58,919 bases of DNA from CAZSAT01 sp964604675 (GTDB taxonomy: Bacteria; Myxococcota_A; UBA796; CAJQPC01): positions 1-58,919 of the forward strand of contig CAZSAT010000035.1 in assembly GCA_964604675.1 (NCBI GenBank), given 5' to 3'. The translations under genes and the position numbers were made by a program. The notes beneath the pieces are model-generated. The model was given only the letters and a program-made list of their open reading frames with translations, had not been told where the DNA came from and did no database searches. Position 1 is the first letter of the stretch. Each line of letters opens with the position of its first letter. Below are positions 53,248-58,919 of this stretch, piece after piece.

Positions 53248-55212
53248 GTGAGGTACGCCCTCGGCATCGGCCTGTCGGCGTTCCTGCTCTTCCAGGTGCA
53301 GCCGCTCTCCGCGGCGAGCATCCTGCCGTGGTTCGGCGGGGCCTCCAGCGTGTGGACCACGTGCCTGCTGTTCTTCCAGAGCGTGCTGCTGGCCGGCTAC
53401 GCCTACGCCTTCTGGCTCGGCGAGCGGAGCGTGCGCACCCAGCGGCTGGTGCACGGTGCGGTGCTCCTCGGAAGCCTGGTGGTGCTCCCCATCCTGCCGG
53501 ATCCTTCGCTCGCGCCGCTGGACGCCACGCGACCCGTGCAGCGGGTGCTCGTGGTGCTCGCGCTCACGGTCGGGCTGCCTTACTTCCTGCTCTCGACCAC
53601 GGGGCCGCTGCTGCAGCACTGGTTCGCGGCCCGCTACCCCGACCGGGACCCTTACCGGCTGTACGCGTTGTCGAACGCGGCCTCCCTCGCCGGGCTCTTG
53701 ACCTATCCCCTGCTCGTGCAGCCCTTCTTCGAGCTGGAGAGCCAGGCGTGGGCCTGGTCGGCTGGCTACGCGCTCTACGCCGTGGCCGTGCTCTGGGTCC
53801 TGCGGGAGCTGCGCGTGTCCGCACCCTCCGAGCTCGCCGAGGTCGAGCCTCCAGGTGCGGTGGCCCTGGTGCGCTGGGTGCTCCTGGCGGGCACCGGCAC
53901 GGCGCTCTTGATGGCCACCACCAACCAGCTCACCCAGGACGTGGCCTCGGTGCCCTTCCTCTGGGTGCTGCCGCTGGCGATCTACCTGGGCTCGCTCATC
54001 GTCGCCTTCGATCGGCCGAGCTGGTACCACCGCGTGGGCTGGATGGGGGCGCTCTTCGCCGCGACCGTGCCCCTGGGTCCCTGGGCCGAGGTGCTGGGCT
54101 GGGACGGCCTGTTCGTTCAGGCGCCCGCGCTGTGCCTCCTCCTCGCGGCGGGCTGCATGATGGTGCACGGCGAGCTCGTGCGGGGGAAGCCCGCGGCTCG
54201 TCACCTGACGCGCTTCTACCTGGCGATGAGCCTGGGTGGAGCGCTCGGCGGGCTCTGCGTGGCGGTGCTGGCGCCGCTCGCGTTCCCGACCTTCTTCGAG
54301 TTCCCCCTGGCCGTCACGGCCGCCTTCGTGCTCTGGGCGTGGCGACCCGGGGTCGACGAGCAGCTGCGCCCCGTCCAGACCATCGCGATGACGGTGGGCT
54401 TCTGGTACCTGCCGGTCGGCCTGGGCGGCGCTCAGGTGCTGGCGCTCATGGGCTCCGCAGCCACCGAGCGCAGCTTCTACGGGGTGCTGAAGGTGGTCGA
54501 CGACGAGGTCGACGGCGTGGCCGTGCGCAAGATGAGGCACGGGCGCATCCTGCACGGCCTGCAACTGCGGGACGACCCCCGCGCGCCGACCACCTACTAC
54601 GGTCCGGACAGCGGGGTGGGGCTGTCCATGGCACGGGTGCAGGCCCAGGGGCCCGCGCACGTGGGGCTGGTCGGGCTCGGCGCGGGCACGCTGGCCACCT
54701 ACGGCCGCTCCGAGGACGCGCTGGTCTTCTACGAGCTGGACCCCCACGGGGTGGAGATGGCGCAGACCTGGTTCACCTACCTGGAGGACTCGCCCGCGAG
54801 CATCGAGCTGCGGCTGGGCGACGCCCGGCTGGCGCTGGAGCGTGAGGCGCCCGACCCCTACGATCTGCTGGTGGTCGACGCGTTCAGCGGCGACGCCATC
54901 CCGGTGCACCTGCTCACCGAGGAGGCCTTCGCGCTGTACGCGGCACGGCTCGCCGAGGACGGGCTGTTGGCGCTGCACGTGTCCAACATGTTCCTGGAGC
55001 TGGAGATCGTCGCAGCGGCGGGGGCGGCGTCCGCCGGGCTGAGCTGGGTGGTCGTGCGCGGCGAGGAGCAGGAGCCCGCGATCCAGCCCTCGCGGTGGCT
55101 CGTGGCGGCCCGGGATCCGGAGCTCCTCGCGGGGTTGCCGAGCATGGACCTGCCGGAGCGTCGCGTGCTCTGGACCGACAGCTACTCGAGCCTGGTGAGC
55201 GTGCTGCGCTGA
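53248..55212 (+). CDS. Membrane protein fused to a spermidine-synthase-like domain
   Basis: The 654-residue protein starts with GTG. About ten to twelve transmembrane helices fill residues 1-420, of the type found in fused MFS/spermidine-synthase proteins. The C-terminal part (about 440-650) has a Rossmann methyltransferase-like fold: GLVGLGAGTLATYG, FYELDPHGVEMA, LGDARLALE and YDLLVVDAFSGDAIPVHLLTEEAFALY. Aminopropyl transfer or a SAM-dependent reaction at the membrane is plausible, but these fused proteins lack a firmly known function. It follows the lipoprotein gene after seven bases and is convergent with the next gene. Confidence 0.8.
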   Translation: MRYALGIGLSAFLLFQVQPLSAASILPWFGGASSVWTTCLLFFQSVLLAGYAYAFWLGERSVRTQRLVHGAVLLGSLVVLPILPDPSLAPLDATRPVQRVLVVLALTVGLPYFLLSTTGPLLQHWFAARYPDRDPYRLYALSNAASLAGLLTYPLLVQPFFELESQAWAWSAGYALYAVAVLWVLRELRVSAPSELAEVEPPGAVALVRWVLLAGTGTALLMATTNQLTQDVASVPFLWVLPLAIYLGSLIVAFDRPSWYHRVGWMGALFAATVPLGPWAEVLGWDGLFVQAPALCLLLAAGCMMVHGELVRGKPAARHLTRFYLAMSLGGALGGLCVAVLAPLAFPTFFEFPLAVTAAFVLWAWRPGVDEQLRPVQTIAMTVGFWYLPVGLGGAQVLALMGSAATERSFYGVLKVVDDEVDGVAVRKMRHGRILHGLQLRDDPRAPTTYYGPDSGVGLSMARVQAQGPAHVGLVGLGAGTLATYGRSEDALVFYELDPHGVEMAQTWFTYLEDSPASIELRLGDARLALEREAPDPYDLLVVDAFSGDAIPVHLLTEEAFALYAARLAEDGLLALHVSNMFLELEIVAAAGAASAGLSWVVVRGEEQEPAIQPSRWLVAARDPELLAGLPSMDLPERRVLWTDSYSSLVSVLR

Positions 55213-55227
55213 TCGCGCGCACGGCGC

Positions 55228-55878
55228 CTACTGCCGCGCCAGGTTCCCCGACCCGCTCATCGACAGGGAGAACGCCGAGTCGCTCACCGACAGGGTGAGC
55301 GCTTCGAAGCTCGACCACCCCGCCTGGGCTTCCCCTTCGGTGTCGAAGGCTTCGCTGGCCATGCTGAGCCAGCCGCTCCAGCTCTCGCCGGTCACGTCCT
55401 CGTCGCCCGGGTAGGGCGACAGCACGATGGTCTGACCCACCAGCTCGTCCTGGACCGCCACGCGGCTGCCCGACGAGGTGGGTGTGCAGGTGACCGTGAA
55501 GTCGACGAGGGCCGCTTCGCGGGAGAGCTCGGCGGGGCAGCTCATGTTGGTCCAGCTGTAGGACACCCCTTCCTTCACGGCCGTGATCGACACGCTCAGG
55601 GTCCCGGCGTAGCTCCCGTCGCCGTCGATCTGCCCGTCGCAGTCGTCGTCTACGTCGTTCCAGCTCTCCGTGGCACCGGGGTACACGGTGGCGTCGTCGT
55701 CGTCGCAGTCGTCCGGGGTGTAGACCCCATCACCGTCCGCGTCGAAGCTCGTGACCTCGGGGCCGGTGTCCTCGGGCCAGCTCGTCCAGTCCGAGGTGTC
55801 GAGCGTCTGCGAGGTGTCGACGTAGGCGTCGCGCCCGGAGTCGATCGGATCCGCGGTGCAGGCGAGCAGGAGCAGCAT
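55228..55878 (-). CDS. Small lipoprotein with one MopE-like unit
   Basis: The 216-residue protein has the short leader MLLLLAC (Cys at 7). An Asp/Thr-rich spacer (about 8-42) leads to one unit DCDDDDATVYPGATESWNDVDDDCDG (about 55-83). This unit lacks the usual middle Cys (ESWND instead of E.CDG). A beta-rich C-terminal domain follows (about 88-216) with two Cys and repeated Ser/Gly. The function is unknown. It is probably a surface protein, like the other MopE-like lipoproteins of the window. Confidence 0.7.
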   Translation of the reverse strand: MLLLLACTADPIDSGRDAYVDTSQTLDTSDWTSWPEDTGPEVTSFDADGDGVYTPDDCDDDDATVYPGATESWNDVDDDCDGQIDGDGSYAGTLSVSITAVKEGVSYSWTNMSCPAELSREAALVDFTVTCTPTSSGSRVAVQDELVGQTIVLSPYPGDEDVTGESWSGWLSMASEAFDTEGEAQAGWSSFEALTLSVSDSAFSLSMSGSGNLARQ

Positions 55879-55885
55879 CGCGGCG

Positions 55886-55891
55886 AGGGTA
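55886..55891 (-). promoter_or_regulatory. -10 element TACCCT, predicted leaderless start
   Basis: On the minus strand TACCCT ends seven bases before the ATG at 55878; there is no SD. The region to hcrC (55892-56063) also holds an inverted pair CCGGA/TCCGG (56000-56016) and, nearer hcrC, TAGGGT (56049-56054). Confidence 0.4.
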
Positions 55892-56063
55892 GCCGACGCG
55901 TGGCCGGGTCATCGGTCAACGAAGGATCCGCGTGGGCGTCGTGCCCGCCGGGGCGGCCGTCGGCCCTTCCCGACACGCGCTGAGGAGGCACACCCCGGCC
56001 CGGACACACATTCCGGAGCCTGCGACGGCGACCCCGACGGGCCTCGGTTAGGGTGCGCGGCCT

Positions 56064-56546
56064 ATGCCTTCCGAGCTGATCCTCGACCTGAACGTCAACA
56101 GCGACCGCAAGCGCCTGTTGATCCCCGCCAACAAGAGCCTCTTGGACCTCCTCCGGGAGGACCTGGGGCTCACGGGCAGCAAGCACGGCTGCGACGTGGG
56201 GGACTGCGGCGCCTGCACCGTGCTGGTCGACGGGGTGGCGCGGCTGAGCTGCATCACCCTCGCCGCCGAAGCCGACGGCGCCGAGATCACCACGGTGGAG
56301 GGCGTGCACCAGGGCAGGGAGCTGCACCCGGTGCAGATCGCCTTCGACGACCAGGTGGCGGCCCAGTGCGGCTACTGCACCCCCGGCTTCATCGTGGCGC
56401 TCAAGGCGCTGTTCGACGACGAACCCGACCCCAGCGACCAGGCCATCAAGGACACCCTCGGCTCGAACATCTGCCGCTGCACCGGCTACACCAAGATCCT
56501 CGCGGCGGCCCACCAGGCCCGCGAGGTCCTGAACGGGAGGTCGTGA
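56064..56546 (+). CDS. hcrC: [2Fe-2S] subunit of a molybdenum hydroxylase, HcrC-like
   Basis: The 160-residue protein carries two [2Fe-2S] clusters. The plant-ferredoxin-like N-terminal domain has C43, C48, C51 and C63 (GCDVGDCGAC ... LSC). The helical C-terminal domain has CGYC near 102-105 and CRC near 137-139. This is the standard small subunit of xanthine-dehydrogenase-family enzymes. The operon order small-large-medium and the box genes in the window favour 4-hydroxybenzoyl-CoA reductase, but a CO dehydrogenase-like or other hydroxylase cannot be excluded. Its stop overlaps the next ATG (TGATG). Confidence 0.75.
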   Translation: MPSELILDLNVNSDRKRLLIPANKSLLDLLREDLGLTGSKHGCDVGDCGACTVLVDGVARLSCITLAAEADGAEITTVEGVHQGRELHPVQIAFDDQVAAQCGYCTPGFIVALKALFDDEPDPSDQAIKDTLGSNICRCTGYTKILAAAHQAREVLNGRS

Positions 56547-58864
56547 TGGCTCTCGGCCAGGGCGGGCGCAAGATCGACGGGCTGCCCAAGATCACCGGCG
56601 CCGCCACCTTCACCGACGACATCAGCCTGCCGGGCATGCTGCACGGTGCCTTCCACCGCTCCCCCCACGCGCACGCCAACCTCGTGAGCATCGACGTGTC
56701 GGCGGCGCTGGCCCTCGAAGGGGTGCACGCCGTCCTGACCGGCGCGGACCTGCCCACCAGGTACGGTGTGATCCCGGTCGCGCAGGACGAGACCGCCCTC
56801 GCGGTCGACAAGGTGCGCTTCGTCGGCGAGGAGATCGCGTGCGTGGCGGCCGTCGACCGCGCCACCGCGGTGGCGGCCGCGAAGCTGATCCAGGTCGAGT
56901 ACGAGCTGCTCGAGCCGGTCCTGTCGATCGAGGACGCGCTCGATCCCGACAAGCCCTTCGTGCACGTGAACGAGCGGCGACCGAAGCGCTCCAGCAACGT
57001 GCTCCGGCGGGTGTTCCAGAAGTACGGCGACCCCGACGCGGGCTTCGAGAAGGCCGACGTGGTGCTCGAGGCCGCCTACGACTACCCGGGCAGCACGCAC
57101 GTGCCGCTGGAGACCCAGGTGGCGGTCGCCCGGCCCGAGCCCGACGGCAAGCTCACCCTGTGGACCTCCACGCAGATCCCCCACTACGTGCACCGCTGGG
57201 TGGCCAAGGTCATCGGCCTGCGGCTGCAGGACGTGCGCGTGATCAAGCCCGACGTCGGCGCGGGCTACGGCGGCAAGTCCGACCCCTTCGCGAACGAGTT
57301 CTGCGCGGCCAAGCTCGCCCTGGTCACCGGGCGCCCCGTCAAGATCCTCTTCGACCGCGAAGAGGTCTTCTACGCCCACCGCGGCCGGCACCGCACCAAG
57401 ATGAGCCTGAAGATGGGCATCACGAACGCGGGCAAGATCACCGCCGCCGACTTCAAGGCCAACGCCGAGGGCGGCGCCTACGCCAGCTACGGGGTGGTCA
57501 CCGCGTACTACTTCGGCGTGTTCCTGCCGCTGCCCTACGTGCTCGACGACTGGAAGTTCGAGTCCAAGCGCTGCTACACCAACCACCCGCCCTGCGGCCC
57601 CAAGCGCGGGCACGGCGCCATCCAGCCGCGCTTCGCGCTGGAGCTGCACATCGACAAGCTGGCCCACGCCATCGGCATGGACCCGGTGGAGGTGCGGCGG
57701 CTCAACTGCGTGGAGCCCGACACCGAGACCTCCAACGGGCTGCGCATCACGTCGGTGGCGCTCGAGGAGTGCCTCGACGCGGTCATCGCAGCCAGCGGGT
57801 ACCACGAGAAGAAGGGCAAGCTGCCCGCGAACCGTGGGATCGGCCTGGCCACCAGCGCCTACATGTGCGGCGCCTTGCACCCCATCTACCAGAACGAGAT
57901 GCCGCAGTCCGCGGTGCAGCTGCTCGTGGACCGCGGCGGACGCGTGGCCTGCTACAGCGGCACGGCCGACATCGGGCAGGGCTCCAACCACATGCTCGCG
58001 GCGGTGGTCGGCGAGGTGCTCGGCATTCCCGCCAGCGACGTGCTCGTGCTCGAGGCGGACACCGGGCTGACCCCGGTCGACCTGGGCAGCTACTCGAGCC
58101 GCGTCACCTTCTTCGCGGGCAACGCCGCGAAGCAGGCTGCCGAGAAGGTCTGGGAGCTCGTCGCCTCGGCGGCCGCCGACAAGCTCGACTGTGCTCCAGA
58201 GGAGCTCGAGGCGGTCGACGGCCAGGTGCGGCACAAGAACGAGCACGAGCGGTCGCTCCCCTGGAGGCAGGCCGTGATCCTCGGGGAGGAGAAGCACGGC
58301 ACGTTGAGCGTGGTCGGGCACTACAAGCCCCCCAAGATCGGCAACCGCTTCAAGCGCCAGTCGGTGGGTCCGTCGCCGGCCTACAGCTTCACCGCCCAGG
58401 TGGCCGAGGTGGAGGTCGACCCCGAGACCGGCATCGTGAGGATCGACAAGATCTGGGCGGCCCACGACTGCGGCAAGGCCATCAACCCCACCGTGGTCGA
58501 GGGCCAGATCGAGGGCTGCGTGTACATGGGCGTGGGCGAGGCGATGCTCGAGGAGCACGTGTTCGCCGCCAGCGGGCCCGGCAAGGGCGCGCTGCACCGG
58601 AACACCTCGCTCTTGGAGTACAAGATCCCCACGGTGCACGACACCCCGGAGATCGAGGTGCTCATCGTCGAGTCCAACGACGCCGAGGGCCCCTTCGGCG
58701 CCAAGGAAGCCGGCGAGGGACCGCAGCTCTCCACCGTGCCGGCGATCGCCAACGCCATCCACGATGCCTGCGGGGTGTGGCTCGACGCTGCGCCCTTCAC
58801 CCCCGACCGGGTGCTCCGAGCGATCGAGCGCAAGGCCCGGCAAGAGCGCAAGGCGGCGAAGTAA
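56546..58864 (+). CDS. hcrA: Molybdenum-binding large subunit, HcrA-like
   Basis: The 772-residue protein has the two-domain plan of the xanthine-dehydrogenase family: an N-terminal domain (KIDGLPKITGAATFTDDI ... FVGEEIACVAA) and a molybdopterin domain (DVGAGYGGKSDPFANEFCAAKLA, CGPKRGHGAIQPRFALE, GTADIGQGSNHMLA). The GAKEAGEGP motif near residues 719-727 holds the catalytic Glu (near 721). It would dehydroxylate 4-hydroxybenzoyl-CoA to benzoyl-CoA in the cytosol. Substrate assignment rests on context and overall resemblance, so it is moderate. The FAD subunit gene follows after two bases. Confidence 0.72.
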   Translation: MALGQGGRKIDGLPKITGAATFTDDISLPGMLHGAFHRSPHAHANLVSIDVSAALALEGVHAVLTGADLPTRYGVIPVAQDETALAVDKVRFVGEEIACVAAVDRATAVAAAKLIQVEYELLEPVLSIEDALDPDKPFVHVNERRPKRSSNVLRRVFQKYGDPDAGFEKADVVLEAAYDYPGSTHVPLETQVAVARPEPDGKLTLWTSTQIPHYVHRWVAKVIGLRLQDVRVIKPDVGAGYGGKSDPFANEFCAAKLALVTGRPVKILFDREEVFYAHRGRHRTKMSLKMGITNAGKITAADFKANAEGGAYASYGVVTAYYFGVFLPLPYVLDDWKFESKRCYTNHPPCGPKRGHGAIQPRFALELHIDKLAHAIGMDPVEVRRLNCVEPDTETSNGLRITSVALEECLDAVIAASGYHEKKGKLPANRGIGLATSAYMCGALHPIYQNEMPQSAVQLLVDRGGRVACYSGTADIGQGSNHMLAAVVGEVLGIPASDVLVLEADTGLTPVDLGSYSSRVTFFAGNAAKQAAEKVWELVASAAADKLDCAPEELEAVDGQVRHKNEHERSLPWRQAVILGEEKHGTLSVVGHYKPPKIGNRFKRQSVGPSPAYSFTAQVAEVEVDPETGIVRIDKIWAAHDCGKAINPTVVEGQIEGCVYMGVGEAMLEEHVFAASGPGKGALHRNTSLLEYKIPTVHDTPEIEVLIVESNDAEGPFGAKEAGEGPQLSTVPAIANAIHDACGVWLDAAPFTPDRVLRAIERKARQERKAAK

Positions 58865-58866
58865 CC

Positions 58867-58919
58867 ATGCTTCCTCTTCCCGAGTTCGAGCTGCACCGCC
58901 CCGAGACCGTGCACGCTGC
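58867..58919 (+). CDS. hcrB: Start of the FAD-binding subunit gene, HcrB-like (cut by window end)
   Basis: Only 17 codons are visible: MLPLPEFELHRPETVHA. The opening resembles the N-terminus of medium FAD subunits (LPxFELHRPxTVxEA). Position directly after the molybdenum subunit supports the call. Whether it has the extra [4Fe-4S] loop that marks true 4-hydroxybenzoyl-CoA reductases lies outside the window. Confidence 0.65.
   Translation, partial: MLPLPEFELHRPETVHA

Noticed and set aside
55892..56063. BoxR-type TGCA-N6-TGCA operator upstream of the hcr-like operon
   Set aside because: I looked for TGCA half-sites in the region and found none; only an unrelated CCGGA/TCCGG inverted pair is present.

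Overview
The window is GC-rich (visibly around 70 percent, with G or C at most third codon positions) and comes from a Gram-negative bacterium. Asp/Cys-rich MopE-like repeats in four lipoproteins, FG-GAP beta-propellers, a Roadblock/LC7 protein and a membrane Ser/Thr kinase suggest Myxococcota or a related delta-proteobacterial lineage. This is inference: no rRNA or tRNA gene was seen. A 100-N gap at 7873-7972 shows a draft assembly.

Layout. 1-3812 (minus): two small secreted proteins and a large lipoprotein with a helical-toroid-like domain. 3912-8904 (plus): a GAF-GAF-GGDEF protein, an acidic single-pass protein with a periplasmic OmpA domain, and a Roadblock protein. 8973-11672: a lipoprotein with ten MopE-like repeats. 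11683-15124: greB, an RluA-type pseudouridine synthase, a FolM-like reductase, a FolB-cupin fusion and a second SDR, mostly overlapping by 4-8 bases. 15126-16893 (minus): ttcA and a JmjC-like protein. 16971-19408: small membrane and zinc proteins and a methyltransferase. 19422-22634: an FG-GAP lipoprotein, then about 830 bases without an intact gene that hold four copies of a 13-bp inverted element and a duplicated 3' end of the methyltransferase. 22635-28671: acyltransferase, cbiZ-cbiB, FG-GAP lipoprotein, RetSat/CrtI-type oxidoreductase. 28728-33395: a TetR regulator and the benzoyl-CoA (box) locus boxR / boxC-boxB. 33532-41522: beta-lactamase-fold protein, secreted proteins, PHP lipoprotein, SGNH hydrolase, DUF2254-like membrane protein. 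41527-49395: two DUF5989-type peptides, a carbamoyltransferase, a ferritin-like protein and three radical-SAM/B12-type enzymes. 49405-55878: kinase, dienoyl-CoA isomerase-like enzyme, lipoproteins, membrane-bound spermidine-synthase-like protein. 56064-58919: a molybdenum hydroxylase operon resembling 4-hydroxybenzoyl-CoA reductase, cut by the window end.

How they work together. boxR, boxC, boxB and the hcr-like operon point to aromatic catabolism through benzoyl-CoA: the hydroxylase could convert 4-hydroxybenzoyl-CoA to benzoyl-CoA, which BoxB epoxidises and BoxC cleaves. A perfect TGCA-N6-TGCA site and a TATAAT box lie upstream of boxC. cbiZ-cbiB (cobamide salvage) share the window with three radical-SAM proteins that appear to have B12-binding-like N-termini.

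The most striking general feature is promoter architecture. At least eleven genes or operons have a TANNNT hexamer ending 5-7 bases before the start codon and no good Shine-Dalgarno sequence, which predicts leaderless mRNAs. Several of these genes encode exported proteins with very short, uncharged signal peptides.
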